DNA of 64,000 bases from Alphaproteobacteria bacterium (GCA_018820205.1 JAHJOK010000075.1:62001-126000); one strand, 5' to 3'; counted from the first letter of the stretch, positions 45,204 through 54,953 are shown. The notes: generated by a model not told the origin, from the sequence alone. Numbers and translations are program-made.

Positions 45204-45977
45204 ATGGATTTGACCAACAGGACCGCTATCGTCGCCGGCGCGGCGTCCGGCCTCGGCCTAGAAAGCTGCCGTGCCTTGGCGCGCGCCGGCGCTCGTATCG
45301 CCGCGTTCGACATCAATGAGGCGGGTCTGGAGGCTCTCAGGGCCGAGTTCGGCGACGCCTGTATCACCCATCGGGTGGATGTCTCCGACGAAGCCAGCGT
45401 CGACGCCGGCTTGGACGCCGCGATCGAGGCCTTCGGCGCCGTCCATGTCTCGGTCAACTGCGCCGGGATCGAAGGGGCCGCCAAGACCGTCTCGCGCGGC
45501 AAGTCCTTTCCGCTCGATCTCTGGTCGCGGGTAATCGCCATCAATCTGACCGGCAGTTTCAATGTCATTCGTCTGGCGGCCCTGCGAATGTCGACCAATG
45601 CGCCCGACGGCGACAGCGGAGAGCGCGGCGTGATCATCTCGACCGCCTCGGGAGCGGCCTCCCAGGGCCAGGTCGGTCAGGCGGCCTACAGCGCTTCCAA
45701 GGCCGGAATCGTCGGCATGACCCTGCCGATCGCCCGCGACCTGGCGAGCTACGGTATCCGGGTCGTGACCATCTCCCCCGGCGTGTTCGAGACCCCGATG
45801 ATCGCCGGCGTCCCGGACGCCGTGCGTCAGTCCCTGATCGACAACGCCATCCTGTTCCCAAAGCGGATGGGACGCTCGTCGGAGTTCGGCGAGCTCGTCC
45901 GCCACATCGCCGAGAACGCCTATTTCAACGGAACGACGATCGCGCTGGACGGCGGCGCGCGGATGGCCGCGCGATGA
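45204..45977 (+). CDS. SDR oxidoreductase, 3-hydroxyacyl-CoA dehydrogenase type
   Basis: A 257-residue SDR. Cofactor site VAGAASGLGLES, Asp at AAFDINE (NAD preference), NCAGIEGAAKT, catalytic Ser in ISTASGAASQGQVG with YSASKAG. It resembles type-II 3-hydroxyacyl-CoA dehydrogenase (HSD17B10) and so would oxidise the hydroxyacyl-CoA made by the hydratase before thiolysis. Overlaps the ligase gene by four bases (ATGA). Confidence 0.88.
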   Translation: MDLTNRTAIVAGAASGLGLESCRALARAGARIAAFDINEAGLEALRAEFGDACITHRVDVSDEASVDAGLDAAIEAFGAVHVSVNCAGIEGAAKTVSRGKSFPLDLWSRVIAINLTGSFNVIRLAALRMSTNAPDGDSGERGVIISTASGAASQGQVGQAAYSASKAGIVGMTLPIARDLASYGIRVVTISPGVFETPMIAGVPDAVRQSLIDNAILFPKRMGRSSEFGELVRHIAENAYFNGTTIALDGGARMAAR

Positions 45978-47560
45978 CCGGTCTCACGCATATCGGCGCC
46001 GCTCCTGCCGGCCCCGCCCTGACCAACCATTCGGGCCTGACCGTCAGCGGTCAGGCGCTGACGGCGCTTCGCCGCTTTCCCGACCGCGTCGCGTTCTCGT
46101 GGGACGGCGGAGCCCTGCGTTACGACGCGACGCTTGACCTGATCGGCCGCATTCAGGCGGTCCTCGTACGACGCAATCTGCCGGTCGGCGGGGTGGTCGC
46201 GATCCTGTCGGACAACAGCGCGGAATCCTGGTGCGCCAATATCGCCGCCCAAGCCCTCGGTCTCGGGGTCACCTGGCTGCATCCCAAGGGCTCCGTCGCC
46301 GACATGATCTTCCAGATCCGCGACTGCGAGGCGGTTTGCGTGATCATCGACGCGGTCGGTCACGCCAAACGCGCCGACGCGATCGCTGCGGACCTGTCCC
46401 CCGACGTCGTCCTTCTGGCGATCGGCGCCGGGGATTTCGCGCCCGACCTGATCGCGGCCGCTCACGACCACGGGAGCGCCACGGCGCGCAACCTGGCCAC
46501 CGCCGACGGCCTGTCGATGATCCACTACACCGGCGGCACTACCGGCCAGAGCAAGGGCGCAGTGCGTAGTCACAGGACCGCGGCGGCCTTCCTCGTCTAT
46601 ACACCCCTGTCGGATTGGGAACTGCCGGCTCGCCCTCGCTATCTCGGCATCGCGCCGAACAGCCACGCGGCCGGCACCTTCATCATTCCAACCCTGATCC
46701 GGGGCGGCCAGCTGCATCTGGAACGCAGCTTCGACGTGGAGAAGGTCCTGAGCGTGATCGAGCGCGAGCGGATCAACTGCACCTTCGTGGTGCCGTCCCA
46801 GATCTACGCCATGCTCGGCAGCCCCACGCTTGACGGAGCCGACCTCACGAGCCTGGAGCTTGTCATGTATGGCGCGGCGCCGATGTCTCCGACACGGCTG
46901 GAGGAGGCTCTGGACCGAATGGGCCCCGTCTTCTCGCAAGGCTATGGCCAGACCGAATGCCTTCCGGTCACGAGCCTCAAGCGTGAAGATCACGACCCGG
47001 CACGACCCGATCTTCTGGCATCGTGCGGCTTTCCCGTCTCCTCGGCCGAGGTCCGTCTGCTCGACGACGACGGCCAGGAGGTGGCCCCCGGAGAGGCTGG
47101 CGAGATCTGTATCCGCAGTCCCGCCGCCCTCGATCGCTACCACAACCGTCCCGAACAGACGGCCGAGACCCTGGCCGGCGGCTGGCTGCACAGCGGCGAC
47201 ATCGCCCGCAAGGACGAGCGCGGCTATCTGACCATCATCGACCGCAAGAAGGACCTGATCATCTCCGGGGGCTTCAACGTCTATTCGCGCGAAGTCGAGG
47301 ACGCGCTCGGAAGCCACGAGGCGGTCTCGGTCTGCGCCGTCATCGGCATGCCCGACGAAAAATGGGGCGAAAGGGTCACCGCCTTCGTCATCCTCCGGCC
47401 CGAGGCGGCGGCTAGTTCCGAGGCCCTAATCGCCCATGTGAAGGCGCTCAAGGGTTCGGTCCAGGCGCCCAAACAGGTCGAGTTCGTCAGCGAACTGCCG
47501 CTCACCCCGCTCGGCAAAATCGACAAGAAGCGGCTGCGCGCCAGCCTGAAGCCAGCCTGA
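45974..47560 (+). CDS. AMP-dependent acyl-CoA ligase
   Basis: A 528-residue adenylate-forming enzyme. P-loop YTGGTTGQSKG (185-195), GYGQTECLP, HSGDIARKDERGYLTIIDRKKD and the lysine in LTPLGKIDKKRL near the end. It activates a carboxylic acid to its CoA ester, the entry step for the pathway. Full length. Its start overlaps the SDR stop. The acid is unknown. Confidence 0.92.
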   Translation: MTGLTHIGAAPAGPALTNHSGLTVSGQALTALRRFPDRVAFSWDGGALRYDATLDLIGRIQAVLVRRNLPVGGVVAILSDNSAESWCANIAAQALGLGVTWLHPKGSVADMIFQIRDCEAVCVIIDAVGHAKRADAIAADLSPDVVLLAIGAGDFAPDLIAAAHDHGSATARNLATADGLSMIHYTGGTTGQSKGAVRSHRTAAAFLVYTPLSDWELPARPRYLGIAPNSHAAGTFIIPTLIRGGQLHLERSFDVEKVLSVIERERINCTFVVPSQIYAMLGSPTLDGADLTSLELVMYGAAPMSPTRLEEALDRMGPVFSQGYGQTECLPVTSLKREDHDPARPDLLASCGFPVSSAEVRLLDDDGQEVAPGEAGEICIRSPAALDRYHNRPEQTAETLAGGWLHSGDIARKDERGYLTIIDRKKDLIISGGFNVYSREVEDALGSHEAVSVCAVIGMPDEKWGERVTAFVILRPEAAASSEALIAHVKALKGSVQAPKQVEFVSELPLTPLGKIDKKRLRASLKPA

Positions 47561-47727
47561 GGCCCGCCCGATCCTCTTCAATGAACTCCCATGTCGTCCT
47601 ACGCGCCGCCCCTTTCCGTAATTCGCCGCGCCCTCGACCAGGCGAACCTGGCCGAAATCTCGCGCCTGTCCGCCTTCTTCGACAAGCGCAACCCGTCTGG
47701 CCCGGCTAGGAAGCATAGGAATCCGCC

Positions 47728-48687
47728 ATGTTGCCTTCCATGTTCCAGAACCGTCTGTCCCTGCCGGCCATGGCGGCGCCGATGTTCCTCGTCTCCGGGC
47801 CCGATCTCGTCGTGGAGACCTGCAAGGCCGGGATGATCGGCACCTTCCCGAGCTTCAACCACCGCACGCCTGAGGGCTATGGCCGGTGGCTTAGTGACAT
47901 CCGCGGCCGCCTGTCGGACCAGGACGCGCCTTTCGGCGTCCAGTTCAGCATCCACATGACCAATGAGCGGCTCGACGCCGATCTGGCCCTGACGCTCCAG
48001 CACCAGGTGCCGATCCTGATCACCGAACTCGCCGTCACGCGCGAGGTCACCGACGCCGTCCATGCCTATGGCGGACAGGTCTTCCACGGCGCCACCACCG
48101 TCCGCCATGCCGTCAAGGGGCTTGAGGCCGGGGTCGACGGCATCATCGCGGTCAGCGCCGGCGCTGGCGGCCACGGCGGGACCTACAATCCGTTCGCCTT
48201 CACCTCCGAACTTCGGCCGATCGTTGGCGACAAGGTTCTGATCCAGGCGGGCGCCATCAGCGACGGCCAGGGCGTCGCCGGCGCGGTCGCGGCCGGCGCC
48301 GATCTCGCCTCGATCGGCACCGCCTTCATCTGCACCACCGAGAGCATGGCCGCCGAGGAGATGAAGCAGGCCATGGTTGCCGCCACCGCCAAGGACATCC
48401 TCTATACCGACAAGGTCTCGGGCCTTTACGCCAACTTCCTGCGCGACACCGTTCCGATCGATGCCTCCGCCCCCGAGGGCCCGTTCAATGTCACCGAGGA
48501 AATCAGCCCCAAACGCTGGCGCGACATCTGGACGGCGGGCCACGGCGTGGGCTCCATCCACGATATCGTTCCCGCGAGCGTCCTCGTCGACCGGCTGGCC
48601 AGAGAATTCCGGACGGCCTCAAGCCGGCTTTCGGCAATCGCTGCGACGCCTTACCGGACCCGTATTCCCGGCCAGGATGCGGCCTGA
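47728..48687 (+). CDS. NMO-family flavoprotein (second paralog)
   Basis: A 319-residue FMN TIM-barrel protein, similar over its whole length to the one at 42807. Shared marks are LSLPAMAAPMFLVSGPDLV, AVSAGAGGHGGTYNPFAF (phosphate loop with GGHGG), ADLASIGTAFICTTES and KRWRDIWTAGHGVGSIHD. A 167-bp gap separates it from the ligase gene. Two distinct paralogs in one cluster imply two different steps or a heteromer. Confidence 0.85.
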   Translation: MLPSMFQNRLSLPAMAAPMFLVSGPDLVVETCKAGMIGTFPSFNHRTPEGYGRWLSDIRGRLSDQDAPFGVQFSIHMTNERLDADLALTLQHQVPILITELAVTREVTDAVHAYGGQVFHGATTVRHAVKGLEAGVDGIIAVSAGAGGHGGTYNPFAFTSELRPIVGDKVLIQAGAISDGQGVAGAVAAGADLASIGTAFICTTESMAAEEMKQAMVAATAKDILYTDKVSGLYANFLRDTVPIDASAPEGPFNVTEEISPKRWRDIWTAGHGVGSIHDIVPASVLVDRLAREFRTASSRLSAIAATPYRTRIPGQDAA

Positions 48688-48839
48688 AACCCATCTTCGA
48701 GCGAGGCCCACAAGCGTTGCCCCACGCATCCTGTCTGATGAAGTGCTCATGGAGAAGAAGCCCTTCCGGGTCGTCCCGTCGCACTCACCAACAATCTCGC
48801 CCGCATCGCAAGGGTCGTGCTGACACGCAAGAAAGCCAA

Positions 48840-50432
48840 TCAGCCCTCCGCACCGACGAACTCCGGATCACTGAAATACCGCACCTTCAGTGCGGCGACT
48901 GGCGCTTGGCCCTGCTGCAGCAAAATCTCGAGACTGGAGTCCAGCCGCATCACCTCATCCGGCGTCAGCAGTTCGCGCTTCACGAGATGGTCTGTCGTGG
49001 AGGTGTTGGTGGACGTCTGCGAGAACATCATCGGCCCCGGCGATTGGGATTCTCCGCTGCTAGCCGTTCGGTAGGCGACGGTCCCCGAGCCCATCGACCG
49101 GGACACCCAACTCGCGGTCTCGACATCGCCGACATTGAAAATCTGGATCAGGCCAGCGTTTGATAGGAAGGTCCCCGCCCTTTCGCCATAGACGCTCCGC
49201 AGTTGGTGCAGGTCCTGAAGGATCGGCCACAGTTGCAGGCCATAACCCGCCATCAGACCGAAGGCCTGCTCCAGCGGCTCCAATCGACCCAAAGCCGCGA
49301 ATTCATCAAGCAGAAGCAGGACCGGCGGTTCCGGCCGCGCCGTGGCTTTGGCGAGGTCGCCGATGGCCTGGGCCACCAGCAGACGCAGCCAGCGCGCATG
49401 GGTGCTCAACCGCTCGGGCGGCAGGACCAGGAACACCGTGCAGACCTCGGCCTTCAAAGCCTCGAAACGGAAATCCGAGTGCGCCAGCACGGCCGCCATC
49501 CGCTGGCTGTCGAGGAAGTGGGTATGGCGCTGGGCCGATGACAGCACGCCCGCCGCCTCCCGACCGCTCTTGCTCAAATGCCGATTGGCGGCCCGCGCGA
49601 CGAGGCCGCCGGCGCACCTGGACTTTTGCATGACCGACAGCATTTCGGCGAAGGCCTCTGGGGCGCTGGTGAGCCGGTCGCGCACGGTGACGAGGTTGCG
49701 GGTGCCCGGAGATTCGGAACAGACGACATGGAGGATGACGCCGGTGATCAGCGCCTTGGCCTCCTCGTTCCAGTGCGCCTCGCCGGTCTGACCCGGCGGA
49801 TCGTAGACCAAGGCGTCGGCTAACAGCGCCGCGTCTTCGGCCAACTCCAGACTGTCTGGATCGAGGCCCTCCAGCGGATTGAAGGACGACGACGGGATAC
49901 CCGAGACGCCGAACGGGTCCAGCACTTCGACCGGCCCGAAGCCCTGCCGCGCCCGCACGGTGATCCGCGCATTCTCGCCCTTCGGATCGATGCACAGGAT
50001 CGAGCGGTCGGCAGTCAGCAGATTGGGGATGATGGCGCCGACGCCCTTCCCCGATCGGGTGGGGGCGATGGTAATCAGATGCTGCTCTCCAGCGTAGCGC
50101 AGAAGCTGGCCGCCCCGCCGGTTCTCCCGCCCGACGATCAACCCTTCGCCGCCGCCGAGCGAAGCCCTAACCTCACGTTCGCTGGCCCACCGCGCCGAGC
50201 CATGCACGTCGCCGGTGTCTGCAAGGCCAGCGTCTGCCGCCCGCCATCTGAGCCATGCGATGAGAGCGCCGGCCGATCCGGCCGCGAGGAACAGCCAGTT
50301 CTGTTCGGTCACATCGAGGCGCCGGATTAGGGCGAACGGGATGATGAAGACCAAGCCGACGATCGTGCCCATCAGGTAGCCGCCGATCAGGGTGACGCTC
50401 AGCCCGACGAGCCCGAAGAGTCGGCGCAGCAC
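48840..50432 (-). CDS. traG: TraG/VirD4-type coupling protein
   Basis: A 530-residue conjugation ATPase (type IV coupling protein). Two N-terminal helices (about 8-30 and 45-62), Walker A APTRSGKGVGAI, Walker B LLLLDEFAALG and the sensor ILQDLHQL. It delivers the relaxase-bound strand to a secretion channel. Shorter than typical TraG (about 640), lacking the extended C-terminus. The start is GTG; traD ends 13 bp upstream on the same strand. No mating-pair genes are in the window, so transfer would depend on a helper system. Confidence 0.92.
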   Translation of the reverse strand: MLRRLFGLVGLSVTLIGGYLMGTIVGLVFIIPFALIRRLDVTEQNWLFLAAGSAGALIAWLRWRAADAGLADTGDVHGSARWASEREVRASLGGGEGLIVGRENRRGGQLLRYAGEQHLITIAPTRSGKGVGAIIPNLLTADRSILCIDPKGENARITVRARQGFGPVEVLDPFGVSGIPSSSFNPLEGLDPDSLELAEDAALLADALVYDPPGQTGEAHWNEEAKALITGVILHVVCSESPGTRNLVTVRDRLTSAPEAFAEMLSVMQKSRCAGGLVARAANRHLSKSGREAAGVLSSAQRHTHFLDSQRMAAVLAHSDFRFEALKAEVCTVFLVLPPERLSTHARWLRLLVAQAIGDLAKATARPEPPVLLLLDEFAALGRLEPLEQAFGLMAGYGLQLWPILQDLHQLRSVYGERAGTFLSNAGLIQIFNVGDVETASWVSRSMGSGTVAYRTASSGESQSPGPMMFSQTSTNTSTTDHLVKRELLTPDEVMRLDSSLEILLQQGQAPVAALKVRYFSDPEFVGAEG

Positions 50433-50445
50433 CCCAGCGCCCCGA

Positions 50446-50736
50446 TCAGGTCTTGTCGGGCAGCGGCGCCGCGCCGCTCTTGCCGATCAAATCGGGGAAG
50501 AGCGCGGCGTCGTCGTCGCGGGTGATGAAGCCGGGCAATTCGCGCCGCAGCCAGTCCGGAAGTTGGTCTTTGGAGAAGGCGTCCTGACCCTTCTCCAGCC
50601 GGTGCAAGACCAGGGCGCCGAGCAGGATCTTGCGGCGCGTATCTTTGGCCCGCTCCTGTTTGCCGAGCTTGGTCTGTAGCGATTTCCGCTGGGCTTCCAG
50701 TTGGGCCAGCCGTTCGGCGATCGAACGCTTCGCCAT
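50446..50736 (-). CDS. traD: Conjugal transfer protein TraD (small, Ti type)
   Basis: A 96-residue helical protein of the small TraD family of Ti-like transfer regions: an N-terminal coiled coil with LAQLEAQRKSLQTKLGKQER and a middle RRKILLGALVLHRLE. It acts with the relaxosome near oriT. ATG preceded by GGAGGAG. Co-oriented with traG and divergent from traA. Confidence 0.82.
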   Translation of the reverse strand: MAKRSIAERLAQLEAQRKSLQTKLGKQERAKDTRRKILLGALVLHRLEKGQDAFSKDQLPDWLRRELPGFITRDDDAALFPDLIGKSGAAPLPDKT

Positions 50737-50990
50737 CGTCTCCTCCGGTTATCCGCTCCTTTGCTAAGGCTCAGCCTAACCCAAGATCGCCAGTTCGTCA
50801 CATGACTCCAGCAATGCAGTGTATTCATCGCGCCGTTGCCGCCGATCGCAAGCACGGCCATGCTCCCGCAACGTCTCGTTTCGATTCGGACAGCGACGAC
50901 CGTCCAAGGTGCTGAACGGCATCTCTGAGTTCTCCCGCCACTTGCTCACAAGCGCGCCCCACCGAGCCGATCGAACGAAGTGAAGATTTA

Positions 50991-51024
50991 GCGAAGGGCG
51001 CACTTACGAGTTGCTGCGCAACTC
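50991..51024. other. oriT: hairpin plus IncQ/Ti-type nick region
   Basis: On the minus strand the sequence is GAGTTGC-GCA-GCAACTC (51024 to 51008), a perfect 7-bp hairpin, followed by GTAAGTGCGCCCTTCGC. GTAAGTGCGCCCT is the conserved nick region of IncQ (RSF1010/R1162) and Ti-type origins, with the inverted repeat at the expected upstream place. It lies about 100 bp before the traA start. Established knowledge: MobA/TraA-type relaxases cleave within this core; the cut position is not marked here. Confidence 0.85.
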
Positions 51025-51128
51025 AGGGCTTGTTATCGTCAGATCGACGGACCCAGGTTGCATCCTGGCTTTGCGTGATCTCGGCCCGCCAGACTGGCCG
51101 CCACCGCGGCGGCTCCCTGGAGGTCGTC

Positions 51129-54100
51129 GTGGCGATCTATCATCTGGCGATGAAGCCGATCAGCCGGGCGACCGGACGGAGCGCCGTCGCGGCTGCCGCC
51201 TATCGCGCCTCGCAGAAGCTGACCAATGAACGCGACGGCCAGACCCACGACTTCACCGCACGTCGCGGCGTCGAGCACACCGAGATCGTCCTGCCCGAAG
51301 GCGTGGACGCGGAATGGGGGCAGGACCGTTCGACCTTATGGAACGCGGCGGAGTTCGCGGAGACCCGGAAGGATGCACGGGTTGCCCGCGAGGTCGAGGT
51401 GGCGCTGCCGCATGAACTGACGCCCGAGCAGCGGCTGGCGCTCACGCGGGAGTTCGCTCAAGGCATAGCCGATCGCTACGGCGTGGCAGTGGATTTCGCC
51501 ATCCACAGTCCGCACGGCGACACCGACGTGCGCAACCACCACGCCCACATCCTGCTGACCACCCGCAAGGTCGAGCGCGAGGGCCTCGGTGAGAAGTCCG
51601 AGATGGAGTTGGAGAACAAGCGGCTGATAGCGCTCGGCCTGCCGACCTCGCACGATCAGCTCCGGGATATCCGGCTGGATTGGGAAGACCGGGCCAACCG
51701 TCATTTGGCCCTCGCCGGTCACGACCTGCGCATCGATCATCGCTCCCATCAGGCCTGCGGTCTGGAGATCGAGCCGACCCAGCATATGGGCGTGCACGCC
51801 ACCCAGATGGACCGGCGTGGCAAGTCCGTGGTCCGTGCCCGCCAGGATGCTGAACAGGCGCAGCGCAATGCCAGACTGATCCGCGAGACGCCCGAACAGG
51901 CTTTGACCCTCGTCACGAACGAGAAGAGCGTGTTCGACCGCACTGATGTGGCCAAGGTCATTCACCGCTACGTCGATGATCCCGACCAGTTCCAGAGGGC
52001 CTTCGCCACGGCGATGGCGTCCCCCGCCCTGGTCGAACTCCGCTCCGAGCAAAGGGATGAGTTCGGCCGCACCCTGGAGCCGGCGCGGTATTCCACCACG
52101 GAGATGATCGCCGTCGAACAGGCGATGGCCGACAGCGCCGACCGGATGGCGGACAGCCGAACGTTCGGCGTCGCCCGCGCTCACACGGAGCGGGCCTTAA
52201 TCGAGCGCTCGTTCCTGTCCGGGGAGCAGACACAGGCGGTCCGCCACCTCGTCGGTCCCGAACGCATCCGGGCCGTGGTCGGCATGGCGGGCGCCGGAAA
52301 GAGCACGATGCTGGGCGTCGCGCGTCAGGCGTGGGAGGTCGAGGGTTACCGGGTCATGGGCGCGGCCCTGGCCGGAAAGGCGGCGGAAGGCTTGGAGGAA
52401 TCCTCGGGCATCGCCTCACGGACGCTGGCGAGCTGGGAACGGAGTTGGGAACGCGGCCGCGACACCCTAGGCCCGCGTAGCGTGCTCGTGATCGACGAGG
52501 CCGGAATGGTCGGGAGCCGGCAGCTCTCGCGTGTTCTGGCCGAGGCCGACCGATCCGGCGCCAAGGTGGTGTTGGTCGGTGATCCCGAGCAGCTCCAGCC
52601 TATCGGACCCGGCGCGGCCTTCCGCGCGGTGGCCGAGCGCGTCGGCTTCGTCGAACTGGGAGAAATTCGGCGCCAGCGCGAGGGGTGGCAGCGCGAGGCC
52701 TCGGTGGACTTCGCACGGCACCGGACAGCGGAAGGGCTGGGCGCTTACGCCGAGCACGGCGCCATCCGGTTCGAGGCAGACACGGGCGCGGCGCGTCAGG
52801 CGATCGTCGCCGACGTGATCGCCGACATGGACGCGCGGCCGGACGGGTCGCGTCTGGTGCTGGCGCACCGTCGCGTGGACGTGGCGGAACTGAACGATGC
52901 GATCCGGGGCGCGCGGCAGGACCGAGGCGAGCTTCGCGGCGAGCAGGTCTATCGGACGACGGAGGGCGAGCGGGCCTTCGCCGCCGGGGACCGCCTCCTG
53001 TTCCGGGAGAACAATCGCGACCTCGGCGTGAAGAACGGGATGCTGGGGACGGTAGAACGGGCCGATGCTGGTCGGTTGGAGGTGCGGCTCGACACCGCCA
53101 AGGGGCCGGGTCAGGGCCGGGCGGTGTCGGTGTCGATGGCGGACTACGCCGCCGTCGATCACGGCTACGCCACCACCATTCACAAGGCCCAAGGAGCAAC
53201 GGTGGACCGGACCCACGTGTTGGCGTCCGCCACAATGGACCGGCACCTGACCTATGTGGCCATGACCCGCCATCGGGAGGCTGTGACCCTCTATGCCGGG
53301 CGCGAGACGTACCGGGACGTGGAGGCCCTGTCGGCGCGGCTGTCGCGGGCGGGCTTAAAGGAGACCACGCTGGACTATGCCGCGCGACGCGGCCTCGAGG
53401 CGCCGCCGCCGGGCGGCCCGAATACATTGTCACGTGAGGCTGACAGCCGCGCCGCCTCGCAAGAGATCGTGCCCCTTAAACGCGGGATGTTCGATGAGTT
53501 GAACCTGAACCGGCGCGCGGCGGCGCCGTCACTCGACGGCCTGGAACGACTGTCGTCGTCCTCGACGGGGCTGAGCCCATCCGTTCCGGCACAGACGCTG
53601 GAGGCCTCGGCGGAGCGGTATGCGCGGGCGATGGACGATACCGAGCGGATGCGCGCCCACAAGCTCCCCGTGCTGGCCCACCAGACGCGCGAACTGCGCG
53701 ACGCCGGGGCGGCGCTGGATCGCACGCGGCCGGGCGCGACGCGCGACCTGCATGAGGCTCTGCGGCATGAGCCCTCCACCTGGCGAGCGATGCGCGATCT
53801 TCGCGGGGAGGCGCGCGGCGCCGAGCTGGCGGGCGCCATCCGCCATGAAGCGCGGGTGCGGGCCGATCCGACCCTGAAGGCCGACCGTCTGGTCAAGGAC
53901 TGGACACGGCTGGAGGCGCAGCACGACCGGCTGGACGGCTGGCGGCACAGGCCGGCGCGCCAGCGGCTGGAGGGCCGGATGACGGCCATGGCCGGCGCGC
54001 TGAAGCGCGATCCCGAGCTGGAATTCCTCGTCCGGTCGCGGGCGAAAGAGTTGGGCGTGGGGTCGGGTTCGACGCTCGGGCGGGTGATCTCTGCGCCGAG

Positions 54101-54158
54101 CGTGCGGCAGGCCGCTCTGGAGATCGGACGGGACCAGGACAGAGGCATGTCCTTGTAG
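51129..54158 (+). CDS. traA: TraA relaxase-helicase (Ti type, MOB-Q)
   Basis: A 1009-residue relaxase. The MobA/MobL N-domain has AAAAYRASQKL, and the HUH histidines are in NHHAHILLTTRK (about 137-140). The RecD-like helicase part has Walker A GMAGAGKST (about 384-392), LVIDEAGMVGS as Walker B, then GDPEQLQPIG and HGYATTIHKAQGATVD. The C-terminal 200 residues are helical. The GTG start at 51129 has GGAGG seven bases ahead, better than upstream candidates, and places IYHLAMKPISR where the family begins. It acts on the adjacent oriT. Confidence 0.92.
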   Translation: MAIYHLAMKPISRATGRSAVAAAAYRASQKLTNERDGQTHDFTARRGVEHTEIVLPEGVDAEWGQDRSTLWNAAEFAETRKDARVAREVEVALPHELTPEQRLALTREFAQGIADRYGVAVDFAIHSPHGDTDVRNHHAHILLTTRKVEREGLGEKSEMELENKRLIALGLPTSHDQLRDIRLDWEDRANRHLALAGHDLRIDHRSHQACGLEIEPTQHMGVHATQMDRRGKSVVRARQDAEQAQRNARLIRETPEQALTLVTNEKSVFDRTDVAKVIHRYVDDPDQFQRAFATAMASPALVELRSEQRDEFGRTLEPARYSTTEMIAVEQAMADSADRMADSRTFGVARAHTERALIERSFLSGEQTQAVRHLVGPERIRAVVGMAGAGKSTMLGVARQAWEVEGYRVMGAALAGKAAEGLEESSGIASRTLASWERSWERGRDTLGPRSVLVIDEAGMVGSRQLSRVLAEADRSGAKVVLVGDPEQLQPIGPGAAFRAVAERVGFVELGEIRRQREGWQREASVDFARHRTAEGLGAYAEHGAIRFEADTGAARQAIVADVIADMDARPDGSRLVLAHRRVDVAELNDAIRGARQDRGELRGEQVYRTTEGERAFAAGDRLLFRENNRDLGVKNGMLGTVERADAGRLEVRLDTAKGPGQGRAVSVSMADYAAVDHGYATTIHKAQGATVDRTHVLASATMDRHLTYVAMTRHREAVTLYAGRETYRDVEALSARLSRAGLKETTLDYAARRGLEAPPPGGPNTLSREADSRAASQEIVPLKRGMFDELNLNRRAAAPSLDGLERLSSSSTGLSPSVPAQTLEASAERYARAMDDTERMRAHKLPVLAHQTRELRDAGAALDRTRPGATRDLHEALRHEPSTWRAMRDLRGEARGAELAGAIRHEARVRADPTLKADRLVKDWTRLEAQHDRLDGWRHRPARQRLEGRMTAMAGALKRDPELEFLVRSRAKELGVGSGSTLGRVISAPSVRQAALEIGRDQDRGMSL

Positions 54159-54175
54159 CAAAGGTGGAGGCGAGG

Positions 54176-54871
54176 ATGGCGGAGGATCAGGCGGGGGACC
54201 CCGCCCAGGCGTTCGAGGATCTGCGGGCCGAGGTCTCGGTGCTGCGGCGCGCGATCGAGGGCCTCCCGGCCGCGATGCGCGAACACCGGCCGCCCGACTA
54301 CAGCAAGGACCTCGCCATTCTCGGAAAGGGGCTCGACGACATCGGCCAGTCGCTGGAGACGGTGCTGGCCTCGCCCGCCCTGACCCTGACGCCGGAGCAG
54401 CAGGGTCAGGGCATCGCGCGGGCGGGGTCGTCGCTGGTGCGCGAGGCGGCGCAGAGGCTGGATCGGGCGGCGCAGGAGACGGAGCGCGAGCGGGCGCGGC
54501 TGTCGGGCCTCATTAGTGAGGCTTGGGCGCGGGATCGGCAGGTCCGGATACTGTACTGGACGGGGGGCGTGGCGTTCGCGGTCGGGCTGGTGCTGTCGCC
54601 GATTCTCGCCGGCGTGGCGCCGTTCGGGCTGAACACGCAGGTGGCGGCCCTGGTGATGCGGGAGGATCGGTGGACGGCGGGCGGGGAGCTGATGCGGGCG
54701 GCCAATCCGGCGAATTGGGGTCAGACCGTCGCCGACAGCCAGCTTGCCGACGACAACCGCGAAGCCCTCAATTCGTGCCGGGCTGCGGCGGTCGCGAGCG
54801 GGAAAATGCAGCGGTGCACGGTGATGGTGGCACCGCCGCCGCGAGAGGCAGTGTCGGAGCGGCAACCGTAG
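54176..54871 (+). CDS. DUF6118-like membrane protein of transfer module
   Basis: A 231-residue protein. The first 120 residues are coiled-coil-like (FEDLRAEVSVLRRAIE; DRAAQETERERARL), then one membrane helix (ILYWTGGVAFAVGLVLSPIL) and a C-terminal domain with two cysteines (NSCRAAA...MQRCTVM). Such proteins (DUF6118) are found next to traA in alphaproteobacterial elements. Function unknown. GGAGGCGAGG lies before the ATG; a GTG four codons upstream is possible. Confidence 0.75.
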   Translation: MAEDQAGDPAQAFEDLRAEVSVLRRAIEGLPAAMREHRPPDYSKDLAILGKGLDDIGQSLETVLASPALTLTPEQQGQGIARAGSSLVREAAQRLDRAAQETERERARLSGLISEAWARDRQVRILYWTGGVAFAVGLVLSPILAGVAPFGLNTQVAALVMREDRWTAGGELMRAANPANWGQTVADSQLADDNREALNSCRAAAVASGKMQRCTVMVAPPPREAVSERQP

Positions 54872-54921
54872 CAAACTTCGGCACAAATGTCGGGGAGTTC
54901 ATTGGAGCGCTGCCTGAAACG

Positions 54922-54953
54922 CGTCACCCATTCCGGCTGACGCTCGGGTGACG
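54922..54953. other. CGTCACCC/GGGTGACG inverted repeat
   Basis: An 8-bp perfect inverted repeat with a 16-base loop in the 222-bp gap between the DUF6118-like gene and the recombinase. It could be a terminator-like hairpin or part of a recombinase site. No further structure seen in this gap. Confidence 0.4.

Noticed and set aside
47581..47727. Small gene between ligase and second flavoprotein
   Set aside because: A short frame is present but has no ribosome site, family resemblance or good codon pattern.
48688..48839. Gene remnant after the second flavoprotein
   Set aside because: Open frames are short and unlike any family I know; possible debris at the cargo/transfer junction.
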